The notes under the pieces are model-generated. The model made no database searches, was not told where the DNA came from, and was given only the letters and a program-made list of their open reading frames with translations. From Cristatella mucedo (lineage: Eukaryota; Bryozoa; Phylactolaemata; Cristatellidae), in contig WPIO01000076.1 of the NCBI GenBank assembly GCA_009760855.2, forward strand, positions 126,001-190,000: 64,000 nt of DNA. The letters run 5' to 3'. The translations under genes and the position numbers were made by a program. Shown here one piece after another: positions 21,260 through 33,652 of the stretch (its first letter is position 1; each line of letters begins with the position of its first letter).

Positions 21260-22985
21260 ACCTACTTACGTGATGATCCTTGTAATGATCTAGCCGATCG
21301 CTTCTCTCGATTCTTTATGCAGAAGATAGACAAGATCAGGGACTCCATACCTGCGATGACATCATCCCTTTAGCGTGCTGTTCCCCAATTCCTTCCTGCA
21401 CCTCAATGTCTTCATTTAAGCAGGTCACTAGTGATCTCGTCCTGAAGTTCATATCCCAATCAAAAGAGACGACAAGTTCTCTGGACTCTATTCCCACTGT
21501 CCTGCTCCTACGTTGCATTCATCTGCTGCTGCCATGCATAACTAACATAATTAATATGTCATGAGCCTCAGGTCATGTCCCAGCACCTTTCAAAAAGCTG
21601 TAGTCAGGCCACTTATCGAGAAAGCGACACTGGGCCAAGAACACTCAAGCAACTACCGGCCAGTCTCCCTTCTATCATTTCTATCAACGACACTGGAACG
21701 GGTCGTGGCGGACTAGCTGAACTCATATATTTATGCTTCTAACCTCGATTGTAAGTTCCAGTCTGGCTTTAGAGCTAATCACTCCACAGTCAGCATTGCT
21801 TAGGGTGTACAACGACCTACTTAGGAATGTAGATGTGGGTAGAGTGTCTCTGCTTGTTTTGCTCGATATTTTGGCAGCTTTTGATACAATAGATCAAACA
21901 GTTCGTGTAAAGCGCCTCTCATATCGCCTTGGCTTCACTGGAACTGCTCTGCAATTACTCAGGTCCAGTCTCAGTGGCAGACTCCAGAGTATCGACATGA
22001 ACAGACGAATATCATCCGAGGTACCTCTGATATATGGGGTGCCTGAGGGCTTCGTGCAAGGTGCACTTATTTTCACGGTTTACACTCTCCCTCTTGGTAA
22101 TGTGATTGGCAAGCACGATCTAGGATTTCATTTTTATGAGGATGACACTCAGCTGGACCATTGCTTTGATCAGTCCCAGCCTTCGACCATCTCGAATTCC
22201 CTTAACTCAATTGCTACATGTATTGATGACATCGGCACATGGATGGCGGCAAATTTACTATAACTAAATGATGATAAAGCTAAGTTATTAGTTATGAGCA
22301 AGGCCAGTGTGATTCAGAAATTGAAAAGGCCGGCTCTCAAAATTGGCTCTATCAGCATATCTCCCGTTGAATCTGCAAGAAATCTAGGTGTCATATTCCG
22401 AAGTTAACTTTCATTCGACGACCACATCAGCGCTACAGTCAAGTCTGCCTACTTTCAGATACTTTACAATGCTAAAAGTTGGCCTTGTTTAGATGGGGAT
22501 ACCACATGTGGGTTGGTACATGCATTTGTGACATCCCGTCTTGACTTCTGTAACTCACTGCTTCCTGGCCTACCAGCGTGTGTAATCAGCCGATTACAGA
22601 TGGTGCTAGACTAAGCAGCTAGGCTTGTATGTCGTGAGGGTCGCAGTTTCCATATCACACCACTTCTCTCTGACATGCACTGGCTATAAGAAAAGCAACG
22701 GATCGATTTCAAGGTCTCGTTGCTCACTTTTAGGGCACTTCATTTTTTGCTCCAGCCTATCTATCAGATCTATTCCCCCACCAGGCCAAGCATCGTACCA
22801 CCCACTTTTCGAAATGCATAAGTTTACCACTACCTCGTAGAAACCTCAAATTATGTGTAGACCATGCTTTTAGTTCGTATGCTCTCAAAGCCTGGAACTC
22901 CCTCCCGACTTGCGTCAGAACATCCCCTGACTTGACCACATTAAAAAAAACTTACAAACACACCTATTTATGACAGCATTTAGTG
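21260..22985 (+). pseudogene. LINE A3 reverse transcriptase, catalytically altered
   Basis: The linker and RT follow the A1 order but with frameshifts near 21,370, 21,600 and 21,650 and a TAG near 21,713 at the same codon as the A1 nonsense mutation. The main open stretch is 21,733-22,263. In it the A1 motif GVPQGSVLGP reads GVPEGFVQGA, and the catalytic YADD reads YEDD. Further stops occur at 22,261 and near 22,404 and 22,613. These changes rule out function. The 3' part (22,860-22,985) still matches the C-terminal TFKxNLK region. Confidence 0.8.
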
Positions 22986-24156
22986 GGTCCCTGTGATTCG
23001 TCCTTCATGTGCTTATGCATGCTGACACTGTGCATGCTGCCACTGATCACATTTTCATGCTGACCCTGTGCATATCACCCGTAACCATGCTATTCACGTT
23101 TATCAAGCTTGATATTCCTCACCATTCAATCGGGCTTCTCTTTGCAGCAAATTTGAAGCACATAGAAAGAGATTGAGTTATCTGAGGGCACTTTATCAAG
23201 TGCATTATTGTTATTATTGTACGATTTCCAGGCATGTTTTCGCTTTTGTCGATGCTGCATCAACGCAGCCAAAGACACAAGTTAAAATGATATGCTTCTT
23301 AAAAAATTTATCTAAGCGGCTATCCTTTAACCTGTGGCTTATAAGCAAGTTCGAAAACACATCTATTTGCATCGGGGTACAATTAAATACAAAATAGAAG
23401 TTATTGTTTTCATTTTCAAGAACTATTGCATCTTTGCCAAGCTAAAAACTCCATTTCTTTATATTCCTAAATCCCTAAATACCTCTTGTAGTATTTCGTA
23501 AAAAAATACTTACTGCAGATTATATTCGAGCTAGTTATTAAACTTGAAGCCCGGCCTGTAGAAGAATGCAGAGCTAACACTTCTGCTCCAGTATCACCAC
23601 CATGCATGCCGTCCAGATTGCATCACTATCCCTATTCCCAAGAACTAATCATATACCTATCCAGCATGTCAGCTCTTTATTATTTGGGAGCTCATTTTTT
23701 GCTACCACTACTATTAGGATGAAACAGCCCAGCCGAAATGCATTTTCTACTTTATTCTATCTTGTTGCGTAACTAAGAAGTCATTTGTCGGCGTTCCTTC
23801 GAGGGCGTGAAGACTACTGAAGTTAGCAGGCTATCTAGTGTTTGAGCTAATTGATCTTTCTGGTTTACATGATGTACAGTTAATCTATTCTCAGGAATAA
23901 GACAACGTGTGACTTGTAAAATTTTCAATTAATAACAGCTTTTGTGTATTTCAGGATGGGCAATCCTGAAAGATTTTGAATGTCGAAGCATTCACAAGAA
24001 GCTTTTTATCAATTGCAATTTAAGCAAACCGGAAATGCTAGTACGCATCAAAAGCTGTCATTAAATGTGGAAGCTCTGATTAGGAAATAGGTCTTCGTCG
24101 AGCATCAGTTTCGAGTCGTACTCAAGTCTTCGAGGCTTCAAGACTGGAGAGTGCTT

Positions 24157-24664
24157 CTATGAGGTCAAAGCTGGTGCTGTAAGCCTGTTTCTCAGTTTAT
24201 TTTGAATAGATTTATAAAAGGTATAAGTGAATATATTTTTGGATAGCGCAATGCATTTCTTCTTCGCTACTGCTTCGACCAGCGATGGTATCGCCGCCTG
24301 CACTAAGTTAGCATCAGACAGTCTGAGGCCAAAATTGTAAGTCTCTGGGCTTAACACGTCGTCGACCCACCAATGCTGAGAGCCCCTAGGCTTAGAGTGT
24401 CTCGTTAGTGGCATACTTTTAGCCAGAACTTTGAAGCTGAGGCACGATGCTTAATAGGTGGTGAAAAAATCGCGGGATATCCGCAGATGAGCTATACCTC
24501 TCGTCTGGAACATGGGTCTTGGTTAACAAGCAAACTGTTACACAATCGCTACTACAAACGTGGACGTGTAGTTTTGCTTGGTTAGAGATCAGTACCAGAA
24601 ATAACGCAGATCGTCCAATCGGGTCAGTCAATTTAAATAATTTTAAGAGATACAATCCCTGCAA
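24157..24664 (-). pseudogene. Unrecognised coding remnant shared by F1 and F2
   Basis: Two minus ORFs lie end to end: 24,664-24,419 (LTDPIGRSALFLVLISNQAK and CVTVCLLTKTHVPDERY) and 24,414-24,157 (GSQHWWVDDVLSPETYNFGL and AIPSLVEAVAKKK). The homologous place in F2 keeps a plus frame with EIPSLVEASAKTN, differing at few residues in that segment although the DNA differs more. That suggests both descend from a coding sequence carried by F. I recognise no domain. It may be a transposase or captured exon, but nothing visible decides. Confidence 0.35.
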
Positions 24665-24699
24665 TTTACTGTAATAATAGCGTGCAAGTATAAAACTGC

Positions 24700-26150
24700 T
24701 GGTGATTTTTTATATCAAATACACTGAGAAGTGGGGTAAACTATGAATAGTTATCAAAAACAAACCTTGTACCTTGTTGTAGGTAACCTTGAAGATCTCG
24801 CTGAAGACCAAACAAACCAAACTTTAAAATAAGACTCTCCATACTCTGAATAGAGAGGTTAATCGTTGTCAGAGGAAAAAATAAACTGATGCTGAAGTCT
24901 CAACTTTACTGCACTAAGTTGAAATAACCCGTCAGACCTCTTTGTGGCCGAACATTAAGTGGAATACCTGCGAGACTAGGATTAAACCTATAAAATTCTC
25001 AGTAAAACTTAGCTTTACATTAAAATAGCTAACGAATCACAAGAGCAGAGCAAGTCAAACATGCAGCTCAATTTTGGAAAATTTTACAAATTGTCATACT
25101 GTCTAAGTGGTTGTTTTTTCCTGTAGAATGTGCTAGCAAGCTGGGAATTGTTCACAAATGTTAGGTTTCGAGTTACCTCTACAGCATGTGACAACAGTGG
25201 GACTGAAAGTGCCTATCCCAATATTGGAGGTACAGCTGCTCTCGGTGACTATCGTTAGCTTCTTTTAGACTGTTAGGTGTTTCTAGGCTGCTACAGTACC
25301 CAATCTAAAGAATGCAAACAGTTTCCCTGACGGCAAAGTAGCATCAATTCACAGCAGCATATTTGTGCTGGTGGCTACACTACGGTCGAATGACTTGATC
25401 GATATCTTGATCGTTTAGTGACAAGAATTATTAAGGCAGGATAACTTTTAATGCAGTACTGAGACTAAGATGCCTAGGTAACTCTAAATGTCTACCTGTG
25501 ATAGTAAGATTTTATTAAGTAACATGTTATTAGCTACATTCAAGCTCCTTTACGGAGACGTAGCCTACTATCTGTCTGTGAATCAACTGATATGTTTAAA
25601 TTAATGCTCTTTCAGAAAATGTTTATTTTAGATCTGAAAACAATCTCGATTGTATGCTACTTAGTGATTTTTCGTCAGCGATTATAGTTACCTGGCTATT
25701 TGTCAGATGTGATGTAAGTACCTCTCCCTAAGGCTTGTCAACATCCTTCTTTTGAGTTTTATAATGCCTCATTTTTATGCAAAGTAAAAAATTACCTGTC
25801 AACAATAGCATTCTTTAAATTCTTGCTCAAAATGCTATGAACCCCTGTATATAATTCATTAATTATTTATTAATTATTTATCATTTATTATTATTATAAT
25901 TAATATAACCCCTGTTACTTAGCAATGAGTTTAGATAAATTCACCGACCTGCTCACCTTGGCAATAGCTGCCTGAAATCAATTAGCTGACCGACTGTAAA
26001 AGAGGCAACCCTAATAGCCTTCACCTTCTTACACACCCTACAATTATCAAAATTGGCAAAGGATATCGCACGCTCATCTTAAAATTTTGAGAGATTTGTA
26101 TTTTCCTCGAAGCAGCCTTACTAATCTATGGCTTTGTGTTTATCGTAATT
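24700..26150. other. Spacer between inverted F copies
   Basis: No match to the F arms. It contains a candidate exon (25,127-25,229) and an AT-rich low-complexity tract (25,855-25,907, ATTTATTAATTATTT-like). Otherwise nothing recognised. Confidence 0.5.
25127..25229 (+). other. Candidate spliced internal exon
   Basis: A pyrimidine-rich tract ending TTGTTTTTTCCTGTAG (acceptor AG at 25,125-25,126) precedes 103 bases that are open in one frame. They read NVLASWELFTNVRFRVTS and then ACDNSGTESAYPNIG. A GTACAG donor begins at 25,230. The peptide resembles an extracellular beta-sandwich fragment, but I cannot assign a domain. No partner exon was found in the window. Chance is possible at this length. 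Confidence 0.25.
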
Positions 26151-26449
26151 TAGGAAAACAATGGTGGCAGCAGTGTATTGCTATCGTTCTTACATTGAAC
26201 TGACCCAATTGGACATTCCACGTTAAAGCTGTACTGATCTCCAACCAAGCGACGGTATACATCCACTTTTGTAGAAGCGTGTGGCGAAAAGTTTGCTTAT
26301 TAGCCAAGACATATGCTCCAGACGACAGTTAAAGCTCATCTGCTGGTATTATACACTTTCTTAGCCCACCCGTTACATCAAGGTGGGCTAGCTTCTATGC
26401 CCAGGCTAAAGTATTCCACTAACGAGCTGCTATAAACCGAGGGCTCTCA

Positions 26450-26640
26450 GAATTGGTGCTTCAATTACAAATTAAGCACAGAGACTTGAAATTTGGACCA
26501 CAGCATGTACAAGCAAACTCAGTACATGCTGAGATACCATCGTTGGTCGAAGCATCAGCAAAGACCAACCTCCTTACCTTGTGTAAATATGGACACACTA
26601 ATAACTTTTATACATCCATTCCAGATCGACCGTGAAACAG
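26450..26640 (+). pseudogene. F2 counterpart of the F coding remnant
   Basis: The plus frame 26,453-26,635 contains EIPSLVEASAKTNLLTL and NNFYTSIPDRP. It aligns with AIPSLVEAVAKKK and the FYKSI segment of the F1 minus ORF. An overlapping ORF at 26,493-26,699 is a shadow in another frame. Function unknown. Confidence 0.3.
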
Positions 26641-28837
26641 GCTTTAAGCATCAGCTTTGGCCCTATAGAAGCCCCCCTCTTGAAGAGTCAACGACTTGAG
26701 AACGATTCAGAACTACTGCTGACTAAGCCTGATTTCTTAACCACAGCATGCGAATTTGATTACTGCTTGCCGTTCGTACATGCATAGCCGGTTCCTTAAA
26801 ATTTCAAGTGATAGAATGCTTCCTATGAATGCTTCGACATTCATAACCTTTCATGGTTGAGCAGCCAGAAAAACGCAAAAGATTTGTTTATTAAAAAACA
26901 AACAAGCCACATGATGTCTAATTCCGGAGAATGGATTAACTTTACATCAAATAAACCACCAAAGGCAAATGAGCTTTAACGCTAAATAGCCTCCTAACTT
27001 TGGTCGCCTTCTTGCACAAGAAGAAACACCCATGACTTCTTGGTTAATCGGCAAGGTAGGAGGTAGAAGGAAATACATTTTCAGCTTAGCTGTTTAAACT
27101 AATATTAGTGGTCGTAAACATTGAGCTCCCGAGTAGTAAAGAGCTTATTTACTTGGTGGGTAGATGATTAGTTCTTGCCAACTAGGATAGTGATGCATAC
27201 TCGACCGCATGCATGGTGGTGCTACAGTAGCAGACTTTTATAGTTTTGCACTGTTGTACGAACAAAGCTCGCCGTTTCAAAAGCAGCTTGAACATGAGCA
27301 CTAGAACATCTACACTAGGTACTTTTTATTTTACGAAATACAAGATATTTAGGCATTTAGAGATATTAAGACATATAGATTTTCGCTTAGCAATTATGCA
27401 ATAGATCTTGATAACGATAAAATAACTTCAAGTTCGTGTTGACCTTTCCCCAATGCAAAGTAGATAATTTGCTAGCTAGGTTAAAAGCAAGGGCATACAA
27501 GATTGCCAATAAGATAAATTTTTTAAGAAGCCAATAACACGGGTTAGCGTCTTTGGCTGCAATGATGCAGCCTCGAGTAAAATAAAACATGCATAGAAAG
27601 CTTACGACACCTAGTTACCCTGATTTCATCGTATAATTTTTAGTTTTTTGACTGCAGATAAAAGTAAAAACACAGCCTGTGGTGCTACTAAACTAATTTA
27701 GCCGGATTTTAAGCTAAACTGCAGTATGTTTCTACATCTTTTATTCCCCGCCCGACCTAGTTTTGCCTAAAATGCGCGGGTCTGGTAAATATAAATGTCG
27801 CACAGTACTTCCTTATTCCCGATTATACTTTTGCTTGCGTATTTTACTCAATGAAAGATGGTGGTAAATACTACATTCCCTCAATAATTTAAATCCGGCT
27901 ACGAAATAAAAACGCTCAGCTGAACCTAAGGAGGATTTTTTTAAGTAATAGTCACAAGTCAGTTTGTCTGGTAGAAACTGCTATAAGGATAGCCTGATAT
28001 CATTATTACTAATCTCGATTAACATTAGGCACGTTTGCAATCCCTTGTGCGTACCCCTTTTCCTGGGTCTGAAACAAGCTCTTTCCAAAGTGCAGTCTAA
28101 AGAAGATTTTGTAAAAAGGTACTTTTAGTTTTGAAACTTCTTGAAGGCAATACACGTGAGGACGAAAATGGTTTTCGAAGATCAAGCTACAGCCTAATCC
28201 TCCACCTGGCTATGATCTGATACACCCTTGGCAGATATGACCACCAGCTCGATAGCAACTCGTTGTGGTAGTATTTCAAGACTTCTTTCCAGAAATGATG
28301 TGTTAGATACCATCAAAACATCTTTCAAGGCACATTCACAAGCCCTACCTCCGAAACTGATTGCTCGCCAACACAAATATTTAAGATACTGCCATCGTAT
28401 TGCAGTGAAAAGAATGGAGTAATGCAGCCCTATATTTATCAGACCTTGGAATGAAACTGTGCCGTAATAAAAATTACTGTAAATTGGATAAAGCACCCTG
28501 AGGCAACTCAATCTCTTTATTGGCACTTTTTAGTGACTGCAAGCGAAGCAAGATCGAACGCTTAGTTGTAGCGTGCTCAATAAACAACAAGAATGACATT
28601 GTTAGGATTGACATGCACAGGGTTCGAAGGCAAGTGTGGTTAGTGGCAGTAGGCAACAGTGCCAGAAGGCACAAGCAAATAAAGGACTAATCACTGGGAC
28701 CCACTAAATAATGTGATAAATGCATGCGTTAGTATGAAGAATATATAGAGAATACAGTCAACATTTATAATTGCACTAAGAATATCGGCGTTTGGAATTT
28801 CTGTAGATTGTTGGTAAAGAATGCGGACATCGTGAGA

Positions 28838-28902
28838 TAGTTAAAAACAGTCGCTGAACTGGTTCTGAGGTAGTTAAAACAGTCACTGAACTGGTTCTGA
28901 GG
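28838..28902. repeat. 33-bp imperfect tandem duplication, private to F2
   Basis: TAGTTAAAAACAGTCGCTGA continues to CTGAGG at 28,838-28,870 and is repeated with one base missing and one changed at 28,871-28,902. F1 and F3 have a single copy at the corresponding place, so it arose after the copies separated. Confidence 0.8.
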
Positions 28903-31889
28903 TATTATTTTCTAATCTAGGAACCGTCGTACTCTATAAATTTTAGTAGTACCAAGTAATGTAAACTGAACTTAGGAAGTGTACCGTGTGTTACAGTAAA
29001 ATGTCTCATGAATTATTCGGCATAAATGCTTTCAATTCCCACCAAAGAATCGTCCGGGAAACCGCTGAACCCCGAAACAATTTACTGCAGGGACAATTGG
29101 TTAAGTATTAGTTTAAGCACTACCGATAATTTGCTTAACAGCTCCTAGCAAAGCTAGCTAAGAAGGTACAACTTCACCATTTCAAAGCCCAAATAAAGTC
29201 ACGCATAATTTGACTGAACTGTACCAAAATTTAAGCTTTGTCAGCCGCTCCATATTTTACCTTGACAGGCTCCATAGGCCTAATTGAAGGAAGAACTGCC
29301 ACGGTAAATTAAAAATCATCTACTCAGTTAACAATCACTTCCATTTTTTGACAGAGGCATATTTAAGAGTCAATCAGTCTTTGTATAATGGTTGACTTCA
29401 TTGTCATTCAGCTGCTAAACGAAGATATGTTCAGCACCCCTTAATACACAAGTTGTTAGTTTTACTTGGAAAATAAATATCCAAGAGGATTGGCATGCAA
29501 TTATTATCAAAGAAGCCTTTGAAGCAGCAACTGTAAGCCTCTATTTATATCGTGGATTGAAATAGATCACTCGTTTCCATATCTGCTATGGCATGCATAA
29601 TAATATGCTGATAACCATTCTAAAGTCATTCATACGGAACTGTCATTTTTGTTGCGTACCACTGACACTGTGCCTAAGGTGTCTAGATCTAATCGAATAA
29701 AGATACTGCAGAACTATGACGTCAATATGCAGCTGACTTGAGCCATCTTTTAAAGTAAAGTTGACCACAACGATCTACAAATGGTAAGGTTGCTTTACAA
29801 CTTGTCATTTGTCAAGCAGATTATATCTGCTAGATTAGTATCCTCCTACCTAATTATGCAAACTTGATGAAGCATAACTATGATTTCCTTCTTTGAAGAT
29901 TTGTAGCCCAGCAAGCATGCTACAATTATTAGCTGAATTACCTTCGAGCTCAGGCACGTGAATAGCGGCAGTTTGTTGCTATGACTAATTGTCGAAAGCA
30001 CAAACTAAAACTAAGTAAATTTGCCGTTAGTCACAAAGCTGAAGACCCAAACCGTTAAAGAAACCTGGAAATATGAGTTAATGCTTCTTTAGCACATTAC
30101 GGTTTCGATTTTTCAATGTAAACCATCATCATAGGACTGAGCTTACTCCACTGCCAAATCTCGCTCGGAGCTACATACAAAAATACAGAAAATTGGTAAA
30201 TCGTTACTCAGTTGTATGACGCCCCAGCAATTACAGATGCTTGTGGTATCATGCCTTCATTTATTTTTACTTAACGACTCAATTTCAACCGTTTTGACTG
30301 ACCAAGTACAATTTTACAGTCTAGTGAAATATTTTTCAGAAGCTTCGTGTGCAAATCCACTGCTTGTAGTTTATGAGGAGCTTAGACTTGCCTTATTTCA
30401 ATTCTTTAAACTTTAGATTATTTTAATTCTTTAAATGCCCCAGATCTCAATCCCATTCATTGTTACTTCATGGTTATCAATTTTTAACGCATCTGTCATC
30501 CTAAATTAATTTCTGTTAATGAACATAATATTGTTAACAATAATAATTCATTATCATAGTGAATTTAAAGAAGCTTGTCTCTTTCTAGGGGCATTTTATA
30601 TTTGTATCAAATACATCATGACCGAATGGTTACAGATAGCATATAGAATGTCAACCAGCAGAATCTGGTTAGAGTTGAACCGGAATAGGGTTGGTGTGTA
30701 AATTTTATTGTTAGTGGCCGAGTGCACGGTATCAGATTGCTAACTCACTGCTTGCCATTCGTAGATACACGGCCGGTTTCCTTAAATGGCAATCAATAAA
30801 AAGCTCCTTACGAATGCTTCGAGATTCATAACCTTTAAGGGCTGTGCTACCGGAAAAAAGCAAAAGCTTTATTGAATTGAAAAACACACGAGCCAGATGA
30901 TGTCTTATTCCAGAAAATGAAATAGCTGTTGATCATAAAACCAGACATGCAAATGAGCTCCAATCATAGCTAGCTTGCTAACTTTATTTGTTTCCTTACA
31001 AAAGAAGGAACAATATTGAGTTCTTAGTTAGGCAAAACAATAGGAGATACAAGAAAATGTATTTTCAGCTTGGCTTCTATCCTTATATTAGTGGAGCAAA
31101 CGTTGAGCTCCTGAGTACTAAAGAGCTCTCCTACTTGATGGGTAATGATGATGGTGGCGACAAGAGAAAGCGAGTGAGATAGACTAATGAAAATGCAGTT
31201 GAAATAGAGAGCCGGGGGCAGAGAGCGAGTGACCAAACACGAGCGAGGAGGGACTGAGAGAGGAAGAGGATGAGACAAGAAAAAGAGATAGGGAGAGAGA
31301 GCAGAGGGGAAAAAAGCGAGATAGACATCTTGAAAGCAAAATGACTCCCAGACATCTTGCGAACTAAGATCGTGCTGTAAACTGGAACGCTCCTGTTCTA
31401 ATACTGCAGCATATTTTATTTCAGCTCGGTCCTGTTTTTCCAACCAGGCATATAATTTGAGAAGTACCTCAAATGATGTCTGAAGTGAGTAATTTCTTTA
31501 ACGAAATACTATAAGGGATATTTAGGCATAAGAGGAATCGAGGTGTTTTCGTGGTAAACATGCAAGATAACTTCATGATGAGAACGTTTACTTGCAGTTC
31601 AGGTTGACCTTTACCCCAATGCCCAATAGATTCGTTTAATAGCTAGCTTACATGCAAGGGCCCAAGTGACTGCCAATGGGATACCTTTTATAAGATGCCT
31701 ATAATTTTGAGTGAAGTCTATGGCTACATAGGTATATGATCGTCTAAAAGAATGCATGGAAATCGTACGACACCTAGTGAGCCTGCTGTTATCGTGTAAT
31801 GTTGAGTCTACTGACTGCAAATGGAAGTGCATAAACAGCCTCTGGTACTGATGCTCTAATTTTACCAGATTAATATGTAAACTGTATAT

Positions 31890-33652
31890 AAGTCATCTGG
31901 ACCCTATTCCCTCCGTCCTACTCCTACGTTGCATTGATCTGCTGCTGCCACGCATAAATAAAATCATTAATATGTCATTAGCCTCAGGTCATGTCCCAGC
32001 ACCTTTCAAAAAAGCTGTAGTCAGGCCACTTCTCAAGAAAGCTACACAAGACAAAGCGAACTTAAGCAACTACTGGCCAATCTCCCTTCTACCATTTCTA
32101 TCAAAGACACTAGAACGGATCGTGGCGGATCAGCTAAACTTATACATTGAAGCCTTAAACCTTGCTAGTAAGTTCCAGTCTGGCGTTAGAGCTAATCACT
32201 CCACAGAGTCAGCATTGCTTAGGGTATATATGCAACAACCTACTAATGAATTCAGACATGGTAGAGTTTATCTGCTTGTTTTGCTCGATCTTGCGGCAGC
32301 TTTTAATAACAACGATCACAAAGTTCTTCTAGAGCGCCTTTCATCTCGCCTCGGCATCACTGGTACTGCTCTGCAGTGGTTCAGGTCATATCTCAGTGTT
32401 TGACTTAAGAGTATAGACGTTAATGGACAAAGATCATCTGAGGTACCTCTGAAATAGGGGGCATATGAGGGCTCCGTGCTAGGTCCGGTTCTTTTCACGG
32501 TTTATACTCTCCCTTTTGCTGATGTGATTGCCAAGCACAATGTAAGCTTTCACTTGCATGCTGATGACACTCAGCTGTACCTTTGCTTTGATCGCTACCA
32601 GCCTTCGAGCACCTCAAATTCTCTCAAATCTCTGGCGGCATGTATTGATGACATCCCAACATGGATGGCAACAAGTTTTCTGAAACTAAACGATGATAAA
32701 ACTAACTTACTCCTTATGGGAAAACCTAGTGTGATTCACAAATTGGAAAGGCTGACGCAAAAAATTGGCTCTGCCAGCATATCTCCTGTTGAATCAGCTC
32801 GAAATCTAGGTGTCATATTCCAAAGCGACCTCTCGTTAGACGAGCATATTAGCTCCTTAGTCAAATCTGCCAATTTTCAGCTTCAAAACATAGCTAAAAT
32901 TCGGGCTTGTTTAGATAAGGATTCCACGTCCAAGTTGGTCCATGCATTCGTGACATCCCGTCTCGACTTCTGCAACTCACTGTATACTGGCCTACCAGCA
33001 TGTGCGATCAGGCGATTGCAGCTAGTGCTAAACTCTGCAGCCAGGCTTATCTGTCGTGAGCGTCGCAGTAGCCACATTACACCACTTCTCGCCAACCTGA
33101 GCTAGCTACCTGTAGAGCAACGGATTTACTTCAAGGTTTTTTCGATCACTTTTAGGTCACTTCATCTTTTGGCATCAGCCTATCTATCAGATCTATTCCC
33201 AATCAGCTTAAGCAATGTACCACCGACTTTTCGGAATCCAACGGTCTACAAATACCTCGTACAAACCTCAAATTCTTCGGAGACCGTGCATTTTGTTCGC
33301 ATGCTACCAATACCAGGAACTCCCTCCCGAATTGGTTCAGAAAATCTCCTGACCTGACCACATTTAAAAAAAACTGAAAAACACACCTACTTAGGACAGC
33401 ATTTAGTGGGTCCCTGTGATTCGTCCTTCATGTGCTTTTGGGTGCTGACACTGTGCATTCTGCCACTAACGACATTTGCATGCTGACCCTGTACATGTAA
33501 CCTCTAACCATTTCATTCATTTTGTTCGTTTATCAAGCACGATATTACTCACCATTCACCTGCATTTCCCTTTACATTAAATTTAAAGCGCCTAGAGAGA
33601 GATAGAGTTATCTGGGGGTGCTTCATCAAGTGCATTGTTATTAATATTATTA
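31890..33652 (+). mobile_element. LINE family A copy A5, 5' truncated
   Basis: Begins in the N-terminal RT region (TCATCTGGACCCTATTCCC) and runs to the 3' stem and ATTATTATTA tail. F3 sequence resumes at about 33,655 (AATCTTTACCCTTG versus F2 at 27,735). I saw no clear target-site duplication. Confidence 0.8.
31972..33105 (+). pseudogene. LINE A5 reverse transcriptase with stops and altered motifs
   Basis: ORFs 31,972-32,403 and 32,476-33,105 share one frame, separated by TGA at 32,401-32,403 and TAG near 32,455. The frame contains FQSGVRANHSTESALLRV, and it keeps CAG (glutamine) at the codon that is TAG in A1 and A3. The box that reads PQGS in A1 is changed to YEGS, and the catalytic box reads HADD instead of YADD. 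The C-terminal LDFCNSLYTGLP segment is intact, followed by a stop near 33,103 and frameshifts to the end. Confidence 0.85.

Larger units (their letters stand above)
19410..23215 (+). mobile_element. LINE family A copy A3, the longest copy, with endonuclease and RT
   Basis: About 3.45 kb excluding a nested fragment. It contains a leader, the apurinic-like endonuclease, linker, RT, C-terminal domain and 3' end with a short (ATT)n tail at about 23,200-23,215. F1 sequence resumes at both ends, so this is a clean insertion into F1. It is the only copy showing the start of the endonuclease. It is much more decayed than A1: several frameshifts and stops, and altered catalytic boxes. Confidence 0.8.
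17862..24700 (-). repeat. Repeat family F, copy F1 (inverted arm), holding LINE A3
   Basis: Reverse complement of this block aligns with F2 (26,150-29,200): for example 18,700-19,020 with 28,030-28,330, 19,280-19,380 with 27,640-27,760, and 23,220-24,700 with 26,150-27,600. LINE copy A3 (about 19,410-23,215) interrupts it and B1 caps its left end. A LINE A-like 3' region (18,330-18,550, ending in ATTATTATTAT) belongs to F itself, because F2 and F3 have it at the equivalent place. Alignment is by eye and patchy, roughly 65 to 75 percent. Confidence 0.65.
26150..30720 (+). repeat. Repeat family F, copy F2 (no LINE insertions)
   Basis: About 4.6 kb. It matches F1 in inverted orientation and F3 in direct orientation (26,740-27,200 with 30,740-31,150; 27,740-27,850 with 33,660-33,790; 29,100-29,310 with 35,790-35,960; 29,940-30,160 with 36,590-36,810). 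Because no LINE interrupts it, it shows the ancestral sequence at five sites where F1 or F3 carry insertions. A LINE A-like 3' region in minus orientation (28,440-28,700) and another near 30,560-30,700 are part of the unit. Confidence 0.65.

Noticed and set aside
31024-31443. 139-codon minus ORF rich in S, L and F
   Set aside because: It runs antisense through a purine-rich GAGAGA-like stretch (31,195-31,320) that suppresses stops; no counterpart is kept in F2.
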